A DNA stretch of 64,000 nucleotides from Mesorhizobium neociceri (GCF_013520985.1 NZ_JACDTY010000009.1:124001-188000); one strand, 5' to 3'. Positions 18,111 through 27,640 are shown, counted from the first letter of the stretch. The notes: generated from the letters alone by a model not told the origin. Numbers and translations are program-made.

Positions 18111-18685
18111 ATGTCCGGACCCTATTCCCAGCGGCAAATTGCCCACGCTCTCCTGAGCGCGCGCGGCATCGTGCGCCTCGTAGAACTGCGCGATGCCGGA
18201 GTGACTGCCGCTACTGTGAGCCGTATGGAGCGGGATGGCGAGGTGCTCCGACTCGCACGGGGGACTCTACCAGCTCTCCGACGTGCCGCTCGACGCCAAT
18301 CATACCCTGGCCGAGGCTGCCAAGCGCGTATCCAAGGGCGTCGTTTTCGTCGGTCCTCGCATTCCACGGCTTGACCGATCAGTTTCACAGGCAGGTGTGG
18401 CTGGCGATCGGCCGGAAGGACTGGGCCCCAACTCTGACAGCCCGCCAATTCGCATCGTTCGTTTCAGCGGGCACCTACTCACTGAAAGGGGTCGAAACTC
18501 ACGTCGTCGAGGGCGTGTCCGTAAGGGTTTTCGGCGTCGCCAAAACGATCGCGGACTGTTTCCGATGTCGCAACAAGATTGGCCTGTCGGTGGCCATCGA
18601 GGGGCCTCCAAGAGGCGCTCCGTCAACACAAGGCCACGGTCGGCGAAATCGCCAGACAGGCCGCGGAAGAGCTCGCAATTTGTAA
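18111..18685 (+). pseudogene. AbiEi-type antitoxin, frameshifted copy
   Basis: Parallels the intact AbiEi gene at 47246-47851. It reads QRQIAHALLSARGIVRLVELR and VSRMERDGEVLRLARG in one frame, YQLSDVPLDANHTLAEAAKRV in a second, and FHGLTDQFHRQVWLAIGRKDWAP ... VEGVSVRVFGVAKTIADCFR in a third. At least two frameshifts separate the winged-helix N-terminal domain from the rest. No toxin gene follows. Confidence 0.75.
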
Positions 18686-18999
18686 CGGCCTCGATAAGTG
18701 GCACGGCTGAACCGCCGACGCCGAGTGATGAACTGGATGCTGTAGCACCTGCCGAACGAAGGAGCGCCGGGGCTCACGGCAGCGTCGCCGCGTTGGTCGT
18801 GAGGCGCAGGCCGTGCATCGCCGCGTGACTACGCTCATGGATATCGGCGTGCGCCAGACAGCCGAGGGCCTTGAGTTTCTATTATGGTCAGATCCATTTT
18901 GAATACGGGGTGAGCGCCGCCGCACAATGACTGACCGCCCTCCCCCACCGCTCCGATTTCGATAATTGAGCGGCGGGCGCAACTGTTATGGAGCGTCAC
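18686..18999. other. Gene-poor stretch between AbiEi and QatD remnants
   Basis: About 310 bases in which no feature was recognised. It is presumably degraded DNA at a junction between two decayed modules. Confidence 0.3.
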
Positions 19000-19398
19000 G
19001 TGGCTGAGACACGCTACGTCGGTGAAGTCGGTCTTTGATGCCGGCCCGCGCTTCTACAAGTCGCTAAATGTCCAAAACATGTGTTCCGCGGCGTGCTTGA
19101 GCGATGCGCAGAAGCCGGTGGCAAGATTTTCACGGTCTACATTGTGAGGAGCGTTCCAGCGGCGCTCGAGCTGATCGAACAATATCTCCCGCAGGATCGC
19201 GACGCCGTTGTGCTTCACTGGTTCACGGGAAGCAAGAGCGAGGCTCGACGTGCGACGACGCTCGGCTGCCATTTCTCCGTCAATGCCGATATGACCCGCT
19301 CCGACCGCGGCCGCTCCTTCGTCGCGGGTCGCGGACGATGCGGTCACGACGGCGGTAAGATCGAACGTTCGCTCTCACCGATGCCTCTCAAGGCCTAG
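19000..19398 (+). pseudogene. TatD-family nuclease fragment resembling QatD of the Qat anti-phage system
   Basis: The frames join as ETRYVGEVGL, then AGPRFYKSLNVQ, then HVFRGVLERCAEAGGKIFTV ... VVLHWFTGSKSEARRATTLGCHFSVNADM. These are TatD-hydrolase motifs as found in QatD (the HWFTGS and FSVNA segments in particular). The N-terminal part is missing and frameshifts occur near 19033 and 19075. The C-terminus is scrambled after 19330. No qatA, qatB or qatC was recognised, so this is a relic. Confidence 0.55.
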
Positions 19399-19454
19399 CA
19401 AAATTGTGATCTTTGTGCTACACATTTCGTTGATCTGTAGCACGAAGGTGGCAA

Positions 19455-19790
19455 ATGCCCACTCCACACAACCCTCCTGCTGCGGTGCGGCGTGCACTGC
19501 GCAAGCTTGGGGCGGACATCCATGATGCCCGTCGACGCCGACGGCTGCCGATGGCGGTCGTAGCCGAGCGCGCCTTCACGTCTCGCTCGACATTGCAAAG
19601 GGTCGAAGCCGGGGACACCAACGTCAGCGTCGGCATTTATGCCGGCGTCCTGCAGGCGCTTGGCCTGCTCGACGGCCTGAGCCAGGTCGCCGACATCAGC
19701 AACGACAGGATCGGCCAAGCCCTCGCCAGCGCCGATCTGCCTAAGCATGTCCACCTCAAGCGGCCAACCGAATCTCCTCGCGATGACTGA
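19455..19790 (+). CDS. hipB: HipB-like antitoxin, Xre-family HTH regulator
   Basis: A 111-residue protein with a helix-turn-helix (about 28-60: MAVVAERAFTSRSTLQRVE followed by GDTNVSVGIYAGVLQALGL). It would neutralise HipA and bind an operator upstream of its own gene. Its stop overlaps the hipA start (ATGACTGA), the classic coupled hipBA arrangement. Both genes look intact. Confidence 0.85.
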   Translation: MPTPHNPPAAVRRALRKLGADIHDARRRRRLPMAVVAERAFTSRSTLQRVEAGDTNVSVGIYAGVLQALGLLDGLSQVADISNDRIGQALASADLPKHVHLKRPTESPRDD

Positions 19791-21030
19791 CTTCGAGGTC
19801 CATGTCGATTTGGACGGCCGCACACGCCCGGTCGGACTGGCGAGGAGCAATCGCGTCCGGGGCACCGAGACCATCCTGTTCGAGTATGACGGCGCATGGC
19901 TTGAGGACCCGGACCGCTTCTCCCTGGGGCCAGCCCTTGCTCTGACCCGTGGCGCCTTCGCCCCTCCTGCCGGTCTTGCGACTTTCGGCTCCATCGGTGA
20001 CTCAGCGCCGGATACCTGGGGACGGCGCCTCATGCAGCGCGCCGAACGCCGTCTCGCCGATCGGGAAGGCCGCGCGGTTCGCACGCTTGTAGAAAGCGAC
20101 TACCTCCTCGGCGTCGCCGACGAGACCAGGCTTGGCGCACTCCGATTCCGCTTGGTTAGCGAAGAGATTTTCCAAGCGCCAATCCGTGCGGGCGTTCCTG
20201 CCCTGATCGAGCTTGGCCGATTGCTCCAGATCACCGAACGGGTTCTCTGGGACGAGGAAACGGATGAAGACCTGCAGGTCATCTTTGCCCCAGGCTCCTC
20301 CCTTGGCGGTGCCCGCCCGAAGGCGTCGGTTGTCGACCAACATGGCCACCTCTCCATCGCGAAATTCCCGAAGGGGACCGACGACTACAGCATTGAGACC
20401 TGGGAAGAGATCGCGCTGCGGCTGGCCGGACAGGCTGGTATCGCCACTCCCCAACACGAGTTGATAGATGTCGCTGGCAAGGCGGTCATGCTGTCGCGAC
20501 GCTTCGACCGTAATGGTGCGATCCGTATCCCATTCCTGTCGGCGATGGCGATGGTGGGCGCCAAGGACGGCGAGCGCGGCAGCTATCCGGAGATCGTCGA
20601 TGCCCTTGCTCAACACGGGGCTCACGGAAAGATGGATGCCCATGCCCTCTATCGGCGTGTCGTCTTCAACGTGCTGATCTCCAACGTCGACGACCACCTC
20701 CGTAATCACGGTTTCCTGTGGCTTGGAAAGGCGGGTTGGTCTCTCTCGCCGGCATACGACCTCAATCCCGTTCCGACCGATCTCAAGGCCCGGATGCTGA
20801 CGACGAGCATCGATCTCGATGAGGGCACCTGTTCGCTCGATCTGCTGGAAGCCGCGTCGGAGTTTTTCGCGCTCACACTGCCGCAGGCCCGCGCAATAGT
20901 CAAAGAAGTTGCGACTGTGACCGCAACCTGGCGCGATACCGCCAAGGCGGTCGGCGCCCGCCCAGCTGAGATCAACCGCATGGCCAGCGCCTTCGAACAC
21001 GACGATCTCAAGCGGGCGCTGGCGCTATGA
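19783..21030 (+). CDS. hipA: HipA-like serine/threonine kinase toxin
   Basis: A 415-residue HipA-family kinase. The N-terminal couple domain contains PDTWGRRLMQRAER. The nucleotide-binding SSLGGARPKASV loop is at about 185. The catalytic ISNVDDHLRNHGFL and metal-binding PAYDLNPVP motifs are at about 297 and 325. HipA proteins phosphorylate tRNA synthetases and arrest growth. The ATG at 19783 is chosen because it overlaps the hipB stop. All key motifs are present, so it is probably active. It may help maintain the region. Confidence 0.88.
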   Translation: MTDFEVHVDLDGRTRPVGLARSNRVRGTETILFEYDGAWLEDPDRFSLGPALALTRGAFAPPAGLATFGSIGDSAPDTWGRRLMQRAERRLADREGRAVRTLVESDYLLGVADETRLGALRFRLVSEEIFQAPIRAGVPALIELGRLLQITERVLWDEETDEDLQVIFAPGSSLGGARPKASVVDQHGHLSIAKFPKGTDDYSIETWEEIALRLAGQAGIATPQHELIDVAGKAVMLSRRFDRNGAIRIPFLSAMAMVGAKDGERGSYPEIVDALAQHGAHGKMDAHALYRRVVFNVLISNVDDHLRNHGFLWLGKAGWSLSPAYDLNPVPTDLKARMLTTSIDLDEGTCSLDLLEAASEFFALTLPQARAIVKEVATVTATWRDTAKAVGARPAEINRMASAFEHDDLKRALAL

Positions 21031-21411
21031 CGAGGACATTTCTTCACAGCTTGGGGCCCCCGGCAGCGAGCCCCGCCACCGGCACCATCGTCGACCTGGA
21101 AGTCTCAGACATCGAGGACGCCGGCATTCGGAAAATGCTGCAGACAGCCGCGACAAGGCCGAGCGCGTGGACTGATACTGCCTGGCTCCTGTGCGGCGAT
21201 TGCCCGAACCCATTGGGGCTCCGGCCAACTCGCCAGCCTCGTGGGGCGCCAGCCGGCTATCTCCACTCCCCGCTCGGCGCGCGCTTCTCCCCATAACCCC
21301 GAGCATACAACCCCTTCGGCGGCCAGTTCAGGCAATGGTGTCCACGCCACCATTAACGCAAGCTGAGTTAGAGCTTCTGCGTAAGCTCTCAGTATGCGGC
21401 GCAAAGAATTT
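21031..21411. other. Intergenic region after hipA
   Basis: About 380 bases. A frame starting ATG at 21027 overlaps the hipA stop and runs 89 codons, but has no recognisable family and a proline-rich, unlikely C-terminus. Otherwise nothing is seen before the protease-domain relic. Confidence 0.3.
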
Positions 21412-21869
21412 TGGTGAATCCGTCGGTCTCGCATCTGCTGCGCCACTTGGGGGAGGACGCGGGAGGCACGCTGCAGTCCATCTATCATCAAAGCGACGCC
21501 CCGGCCGACTTCCTGTTCCTGCCGGTGAACAACGGCACTGCCACGCGCGCCGGCACCCATTGGTCGCTGCTGTTCGTCGATGGCCGCAACCCGCAAAGCC
21601 GGGTCGCCTATCACTACGACTCCCTCCAGCAAGCAGGATACAACGACGCGCCTGCACGGCAGCTGGCAGAAGGGCTGACCGCCACCCTGGCGCCGGCCCG
21701 CATGCCGCGATAGTCGAACGATCATGATTGCGGTGTGTTTGTGGTCGACGGCACCTGGGCGCTGGTTCAACGACTGCTCGACGGGGAGCGGCCGGACCAC
21801 GAGCCGCTGCACCTCGACAACCTCGTCGTCGATCGGCAGGCGCTGCAAAACCGGTTGACGAGGCTCTGA
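21412..21869 (+). pseudogene. Duplicated C48 protease domain with an amber stop at the oxyanion Gln
   Basis: A ~460-base copy, about 95% identical by eye, of the C-terminal protease domain encoded at 26668-27125. It keeps THWSLLFVDG and YHYDSLQQ. The glutamine codon preceding the catalytic Cys (CAG at 26968) is TAG at 21711-21713. SNDHDCGVFVVDGTWALVQRLL follows the stop. The N-terminal repeats and a start signal are missing. It looks like a partial duplication of the neighbouring effector gene that then decayed. Confidence 0.88.
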
Positions 21870-22159
21870 TTTGGATTGGGGAAACGGGCGGCCGACGCAG
21901 TCGATTTGGCCGGACACCAGGTCCTGCTGCGGGTACTCGTCTGCTCCGCAGCTCGTCCGACCGGGGCGCTTGAACCCAACGAGCAGAACCCGCCAGGGAA
22001 CCATCGGTCGGGCGCAAGCCGTAGCCGATTCACGGAGCTTCTCTGGCTTGGCATGTGAAGGTCGCCGCATGGGCCGTGGCCGGCTCACGACGGGACAGTG
22101 GCGCGTCTCCAGACACGGCCGGTCCAACACGCCTACGTTGTTGGCGCGGCACGTTGAAG

Positions 22160-22193
22160 CCGTCAGGTTCTCGACAGCTTTCCCATGTCAGAT
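22160..22193 (+). promoter_or_regulatory. tts box upstream of the 1712-aa C48 effector
   Basis: CCGTCAGGTTCTCGACAGCT matches the TtsI-binding core (TCGTCAGCTTnTCGAAAGCT) with few changes. It lies about 50-80 bases before the ATG at 22240 in the right orientation. Confidence 0.7.
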
Positions 22194-22239
22194 CAAAGCC
22201 CAGCTTCAAACGGGTTTAGATTGCTGAAAGTGAGAACGG

Positions 22240-25200
22240 ATGGAATTCCCCTCGACCAAGCGGGTACGTGGACAATCGGACATCGCGGGCCCGCGAGAGA
22301 GCTCACCTGCGGCTCGGTCCGCAGGTGCGGCGACCTTTGCGCGGCAACTGAGCGAGATCGCCAATTCAGGTGCAGGTGGTGGACCAATGCCGGCCGCCTC
22401 GGCGCCACAGCCGGCTCAGGCAACAGGGATTTTGACATGGCGCAGCAAGCAGCCTCTTCATGCCGAGGATGCTCCCCTTATTCTCGGGCTCAAGGAGGTT
22501 CTCCTTAACGGTGGTGCGGCCGAACATACCGCCAGGGATCATGTAAATATTCTTCTCCGTTTTGGCCGCTGGCTCTTCAAAAATAACAAAAAGCCTATTG
22601 GCGCTCGGCTCGACACCGTGTCGCTGACCGATGATGCGCACGAGTTCAGCGGAAACCCCACGAAGCTCCTGACGGCAATAGAGCATCTCCGGACCTGGCA
22701 GTTGACGGGCGGAGTCGTGCCGATCGCAGGCCGCGCACAGCTGAATCCTCACCCCGAAGACGTGGCTCTCATCAAAGAATATAGAAACGAAGCGGCGACT
22801 GAGACCGGAAGAAGGGATGCAAGTGCGCTTAGGAGCTTCAGTGACTATCTGCGTCAAAACAACAAGAAGGGCATAGCTGGTCGGCTTTCCGGCAAGGCGT
22901 TGGATGAGGATCTCACGAGCTATAAGGACGAGGCCGATGATCGGAACATCGGTGCCGCACTGGCTCATCTGCGAAAGTCGCAGGCCGGCGCCAAGGCCAT
23001 GGAGCTCGAGCGCCGTATTCCCCCTGTTCCTGATCCCGAAGACGTCCCCCCGGCCGAGCCGACGCAGTTCGGCGAGACCGATGGGCAGCACTACGCGTCT
23101 CAGGACGCGTGCAGCTGGCCAAAGGAGCTTCCCACGGGAGGCTACGATGCTGTGCTTTTGGGACTGATGGACCAACCGGACCCCTCGCCCGCAGCGCCGC
23201 AGCCGGCTCAGTCAACTCAGCTTTTGAGAACTCTCAGCAACCGCCCTCTTCATAACGCAGATGCTGAGCTTATGTCAGGGTTTGTGACCGCCCTCGAGAG
23301 CAACGGCGTCGAGCGCGCCGCCACAATCCACGTAAGTACTCTCCTCAGCTTTGGCCACTGGCTCTTCACAAACAATAAACCTCCTATTAGCGACCGGCTC
23401 GACAAGCAGTCGCTGACCGATGATGCGCGCGAGTTCATCCAAAAGCGCAGTCCCGAGACACTCCGCACGGCTATGAGCCATCTCCGAACCTGGCAGTCGA
23501 CGGGCGGAGTCGTGCCGATCGCCGGCCACGCTGATCCGACTCGCGAAGACGCAGCTCTCATAAAAGAGTACAGAAAGGAAGCAGCGACAAACACCGTCAG
23601 GAAGTATTCTACTGTCCTTCGGGGCTTCAGTGACTACTTGCGTCAAGCCAACAAGAAGGGCATTGCTGGTCGGCTTTCCAGCAAGGCGTTGGATGTAGAT
23701 GCCAAGGAGTATAGGAAGGACGCCGGCGGTGATCGGAGCATCGGTCCCGCACTGGCTCATCTACGGAAGTCGCAGGCCGGCGCTAGAGCGATGGAGCGCG
23801 AGCGCCATATTGTCCCCATTCCTGATCCGCAAAACGCGCCACCGGTGGAGACGATGTGGGTCGGCGAAGCCGCTGGGCAGCACAGTGCGCCTCAGGACGT
23901 TGGCAGTTGGCCAAAGGAGCTTGCCGCGGAAAGGCACGGCCAGGATTTAAGATCGGGGCCGATGGACGAACCGGGGCCCTCCGCGTCGGTGTCGCAGCCT
24001 GCTCGGTCAACTGAGCGTCGCAGTAAGGGCCCTCTTCACCCCGATGATGCTGAGCTTATTTCAGGGCTTGAGAAGGCCCTCATCAATGCCTCCGAGCACA
24101 CCGTAAGAGACTATGTACGCTCGCTTCTCAGCTTTGGCCGCTGGCTCTCCGCGAACAATAAAGATCCCATTAAAGAGCGGCTCGGCAACCAGTCACTGAC
24201 CGATGACGCGCGCGAGTTCATGGGAGAGCGTAACCCCAAGTCACTCATTGCGGCAATGGGTCATCTCTGGACCTCGCAGTCGACGGGGGGCGTCGTGCCG
24301 ATCGCAGGCCGCACTGAGCTGAATCCTTATCCCCAGGACGGGGCTCTCATCAAAGAGTATAAAAACGAAGCAGCGACGGATGCCAGCAAGAGGAATGCAA
24401 CTGCCCTCAGGAGCTTCAGTGACTACCTGCGTCAAAACGACAAGAAGGGTATTGCCGGTCGGCTTTCCGGCAAGGCGTTGGACAGAGATGCCAAGAGCTA
24501 CAAGCACTATGCCGGTGGCGATGTAAGGATAGGGTCCGCACTGGCCCATCTTCGAGAGTCGCAGGCCGGCACCAAGGCGATGGAGCGCGAGCGCCATATT
24601 CCTCCCGTTTCTGGCCCCGAAGACGCGGCATCGACGGAGCCGATGGGGGTCGGCGGGCCTGCTGGGCAGAACAGCGCGTCGCAGGACGCTGGCAGTTGGC
24701 CGAAGGAGCTTGCTGCGGAAGGCTACGGCCAGGATTTGAGTTCGGTGCCAATGGATGAACCGGACCTCTCGTCCTCAGCGCCGCCGCCGCCTCGATCGGC
24801 AGGGCTTCGCAGCAAGCAGCCTCTTTATCCGCAGGATGCTGAGCTTATCAGGGGGCTTGAGGGCTCTCTCATCGAAGGCGGGGCCACGGAAGGCACCGCG
24901 AAACTCTATGTGCGTCTTCTTCGCAGCTTTGGCCACTGGCTCTTTAAAAACAATAAGACGAGCATCGTTGCTCAGCTCAACAACAACTCGCTCGCCGATG
25001 GTGGTGAGGTACTTGAATTCGTAGGAACGGGTGATCCCCGGAGACTCCGCACGGCAATAGGTCATCTCGAGACCTCGCGAGCGACGGGCGGAGCCGTGCC
25101 GATCGCGGGCCGCGCTAAGCCGCTCCAGATCCTTCCCGCAGACGAGACATCGCTCGAGCCGATCCGGGCCGGCGACACCGCTACGCAGGACAGCGCGTGG

Positions 25201-27378
25201 CAGGACGCTGGCAGTTGGCCAAGGGAGCTTCCCGCGGGAGCCCACGATGACTTTCCTTTGAGGCCGAAGGACCAAACGGGCGCGTCGTCCTCAGTACTGC
25301 GGCCGGGTCTGTCAACGGAGCTTCGCAGAAACCAGAAGCCTCTTCATCCCCAGGATGGAGCTCTTATTTCCGGGTTTGAGAACGACCTCAAGAACAAGGG
25401 TGAAGAACGCACCGCCAAGGGCTATGTACGTCGGCTTCGCAGCTTTGGCCACTGGCTGTTCAAGAATGACAAAGCGAGCATTGTTGCCCGGCTCGACAAC
25501 AAGTCGCTGACCGATGGCGGTGAGGTGCTCGAGTTCACCGGAAATGGTGATCCCAGGAGACTCCTTAACGCAATGGACCGCCTTCGAACATGGCGGTCGA
25601 CGGGCGGAGTCGAGCCGATCGCAGGCCGCGCTAAGCTGAATGCTGCCCCCGACATCGCCCGCGATCAGAATGTGCGTTTGGGGCTGACGGACGAACCGGG
25701 CCCGTCGTGGTCTATCGAGCCAGCCCCGCGCCTTGATCAGCCACCGGATCCTGGAGCGTCCGAGCACCAGCAGTCCTGGCACCAGGGTGCACTTGCCAGG
25801 AGCAACCTCCTGCCAAGCCAGGAGCTCCTTATCAACGATGAGCGCGACACGGCTGAAGTGAGGCCAGCGAAGAGGCAGAGGACCCTGGACAATCCGCAAG
25901 ACGTTGCCGCCGGGCGGCAGCCGAGCGAGATCGCCAATTCAGGCGATCGCCGGCTGACGCCGGCCCCCACCCATCAACCGGGTGCATCGCCAGGGGAGGT
26001 GCAGGACATGATGCAAGCCGGACACAGGTCCACCTCACCCTGGTCGCCGCAGATGCCGCTCAACTTTGACTGGAGCATGTGGCCGACGTCGGAACCAGCG
26101 CCTTCTCCGGGGCCAAGCACCTCGGAGGAGGACACTTTGACATGGTTGGCCAAGGAGTTGGAGCGGCGCGAGATGGTGACCGGCACGCGGCCGCAGTCCA
26201 TGATGCCTTCACCGGGGCCAAGCACCTCGAAGGAGGACACTTTGACGTGGTTGGGCAAGGAGTTGGAGCGGCGCGAGACGTTGGCCGGCAGTCGGCCGCA
26301 GCCCACAACGCAAGAGACCGCCGTCCTGGAGCTGATGGGGACCGATGACGTCCAGCCCGTCCATCGCGGTCAAGCTTTGCCGATGAGTGCGCCAGCGGCA
26401 CCGGCTCGCCAACCTGCCTTGCCCGCCATCGCCATGGCGCCAGACACCTACCGCGGTCTTCCGCTGGTTGATGTGACGGCGCCCGCGAGCCCCTCCTCCG
26501 ATGCTCGGATCGGAGGGTTGGACCAGACAGCCTCGTCCCGTGTCGCCGCGGGCTCGGTGCTCGGCGCCACCGAGTGGCTGAGCGACGCCCATATCCAGAG
26601 CGATTATGATTTCCTGGAACAGCAGTTGCAGGGGATCGATCCAGCGCTCGCCGCCCGGACACGGCTGGTGAGCCCGTCGGTCTCGCATCTGCTGCGCCAC
26701 TTGGGGCCGCAGGGGGCGGAAAGCACGCTGCTCTCCATCTATCATCAAAGCGACGCCCCGGCCGACTTCCTGTTCCTGCCGGTGAACAACGGCACTGCTA
26801 CGCGCCCCGGCACCCATTGGTCGCTGCTGTTCGTCGATGGCCGCAACCCGCAAGGCCGGGTCGCCTATCACTACGACTCGCTCCAGCAAGCAGGATACAA
26901 CGACGAGCCTGCACAGCAGCTGGCAGAAGGGCTGACCGCCACCCTGGCGCCGGCCCGCATGCCGCGACAGTCGAACGATCATGATTGCGGTGTGTTTGTG
27001 GTCGACGGCACCTGGGCGCTGGTTCAACGACTGCTCAACGGGGAGCGGCCAGACCACGAGCCGCTGCACCTCGACAACCTCGTGGCCGATCGCCAGGCGC
27101 TGCAAAACCGGCTGACGAGGCGCCTACCGCACGAGGAGCAACCCCGGCAGACGTCGGATGATGAGGCCGCCTCCTTCGAGCCAGGGGAGCTCACGCTACT
27201 GTTGGATGATGAGCCTGCCTCCCCAGCAATGATGGCATTCGAGCCAGGGGAACTCCGGCTTCTGTTGGATGATGAGCCTGCCTCCTCTTCGCCAGGAAGT
27301 AATTCGACCCCACATGCGCAAACCGACGCTGTTCACCAGTCAAGCCGGGCGCCGTGGCTCCCCGAACGCAAAACATAA
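22240..27378 (+). CDS. Giant Ulp1/C48 protease with integrase-core-like repeats, candidate T3SS effector (NopD-like)
   Basis: A 1712-residue protein. Five copies of repeat A (e.g. LISGLEKAL ... VRDYVRSLLSFGRWL) and three of repeat B (ALIKEYKNEAATD ... RSFSDYLRQNDKKGIAGRL) occupy about residues 70-1140 in the order AB-AB-AB-A-A, with spacers carrying SQDAGSWPKEL. A basic PAKRQRT motif at about 1209-1215 resembles a nuclear-localisation signal. Two SPGPSTS(E/K)EDTLTWL repeats follow. The Ulp1 domain has H1526, D1546, Q1577 and C1583. The tail has two copies of FEPGEL(T/R)LLLDDEPAS, each with an LxLxL EAR-like motif. With a tts box just upstream, this is a likely TtsI-controlled, nucleus-targeted deSUMOylating effector. 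Secretion is inferred. Confidence 0.85.
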   Translation: MEFPSTKRVRGQSDIAGPRESSPAARSAGAATFARQLSEIANSGAGGGPMPAASAPQPAQATGILTWRSKQPLHAEDAPLILGLKEVLLNGGAAEHTARDHVNILLRFGRWLFKNNKKPIGARLDTVSLTDDAHEFSGNPTKLLTAIEHLRTWQLTGGVVPIAGRAQLNPHPEDVALIKEYRNEAATETGRRDASALRSFSDYLRQNNKKGIAGRLSGKALDEDLTSYKDEADDRNIGAALAHLRKSQAGAKAMELERRIPPVPDPEDVPPAEPTQFGETDGQHYASQDACSWPKELPTGGYDAVLLGLMDQPDPSPAAPQPAQSTQLLRTLSNRPLHNADAELMSGFVTALESNGVERAATIHVSTLLSFGHWLFTNNKPPISDRLDKQSLTDDAREFIQKRSPETLRTAMSHLRTWQSTGGVVPIAGHADPTREDAALIKEYRKEAATNTVRKYSTVLRGFSDYLRQANKKGIAGRLSSKALDVDAKEYRKDAGGDRSIGPALAHLRKSQAGARAMERERHIVPIPDPQNAPPVETMWVGEAAGQHSAPQDVGSWPKELAAERHGQDLRSGPMDEPGPSASVSQPARSTERRSKGPLHPDDAELISGLEKALINASEHTVRDYVRSLLSFGRWLSANNKDPIKERLGNQSLTDDAREFMGERNPKSLIAAMGHLWTSQSTGGVVPIAGRTELNPYPQDGALIKEYKNEAATDASKRNATALRSFSDYLRQNDKKGIAGRLSGKALDRDAKSYKHYAGGDVRIGSALAHLRESQAGTKAMERERHIPPVSGPEDAASTEPMGVGGPAGQNSASQDAGSWPKELAAEGYGQDLSSVPMDEPDLSSSAPPPPRSAGLRSKQPLYPQDAELIRGLEGSLIEGGATEGTAKLYVRLLRSFGHWLFKNNKTSIVAQLNNNSLADGGEVLEFVGTGDPRRLRTAIGHLETSRATGGAVPIAGRAKPLQILPADETSLEPIRAGDTATQDSAWQDAGSWPRELPAGAHDDFPLRPKDQTGASSSVLRPGLSTELRRNQKPLHPQDGALISGFENDLKNKGEERTAKGYVRRLRSFGHWLFKNDKASIVARLDNKSLTDGGEVLEFTGNGDPRRLLNAMDRLRTWRSTGGVEPIAGRAKLNAAPDIARDQNVRLGLTDEPGPSWSIEPAPRLDQPPDPGASEHQQSWHQGALARSNLLPSQELLINDERDTAEVRPAKRQRTLDNPQDVAAGRQPSEIANSGDRRLTPAPTHQPGASPGEVQDMMQAGHRSTSPWSPQMPLNFDWSMWPTSEPAPSPGPSTSEEDTLTWLAKELERREMVTGTRPQSMMPSPGPSTSKEDTLTWLGKELERRETLAGSRPQPTTQETAVLELMGTDDVQPVHRGQALPMSAPAAPARQPALPAIAMAPDTYRGLPLVDVTAPASPSSDARIGGLDQTASSRVAAGSVLGATEWLSDAHIQSDYDFLEQQLQGIDPALAARTRLVSPSVSHLLRHLGPQGAESTLLSIYHQSDAPADFLFLPVNNGTATRPGTHWSLLFVDGRNPQGRVAYHYDSLQQAGYNDEPAQQLAEGLTATLAPARMPRQSNDHDCGVFVVDGTWALVQRLLNGERPDHEPLHLDNLVADRQALQNRLTRRLPHEEQPRQTSDDEAASFEPGELTLLLDDEPASPAMMAFEPGELRLLLDDEPASSSPGSNSTPHAQTDAVHQSSRAPWLPERKT
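22450..25640 (+). repeat. Long tandem coding repeats (A/B) of the 1712-aa effector
   Basis: Repeat A begins near 22456, 23247, 24034, 24823 and 25341. Repeat B begins near 22741, 23530 and 24319. The A-B superrepeat period is about 787-791 bases. The last interval is only 518 bases because the B unit is missing. Confidence 0.9.
27178..27294 (+). repeat. Tandem duplication encoding two EAR-like motifs
   Basis: A ~63-base unit encoding FEPGEL-x-LLLDDEPAS occurs twice at the C-terminal end of the 1712-residue effector. The two differ mainly by Thr versus Arg inside LxLLL. Each copy satisfies the LxLxL pattern of plant EAR repression motifs. Confidence 0.8.
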
Positions 27379-27404
27379 CTTTGCGGCGCTCACGGAATTA
27401 TCGG

Positions 27405-27640
27405 TGCCGCTGGGCCTGACTAATCGGCTCGCAATCGCGGCGCGTTTCGATCACCTTGAAGCGGCGTCTGATCTCCTCCGGGCTCTCCTGATGTTCCTCG
27501 GGCCAGGTTCGACAAACGCCAGAGCCGCCGCGGGCCGGCGGCCCATTCGATGACAATATATTTGAGCTCGATTTCTTCTGCCACGGCTTGCGGGACCGGC
27601 CGCTTGCGGGTGAAGGTGCGAACCGACAGGGCGTTTTCCG
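27405..27640 (-). pseudogene. IS66-family transposase (TnpC) fragment
   Basis: Minus-strand frames read FTRKRPVPQAVAEEIELKYIVIE and then, shifted, EEIRRRFKVIETRRDCEPI. These correspond to the zinc-finger/linker part of IS66 TnpC (normally FTRKRP ... VIPRRFKVIETVRE). Only about 80 codons remain and they are frameshifted. Confidence 0.55.

Noticed and set aside
26209..27105. Minus-strand frame inside the protease domain of the giant effector
   Set aside because: It is antisense to conserved catalytic motifs; a similar antisense frame over the pseudogene copy only reflects the duplication.
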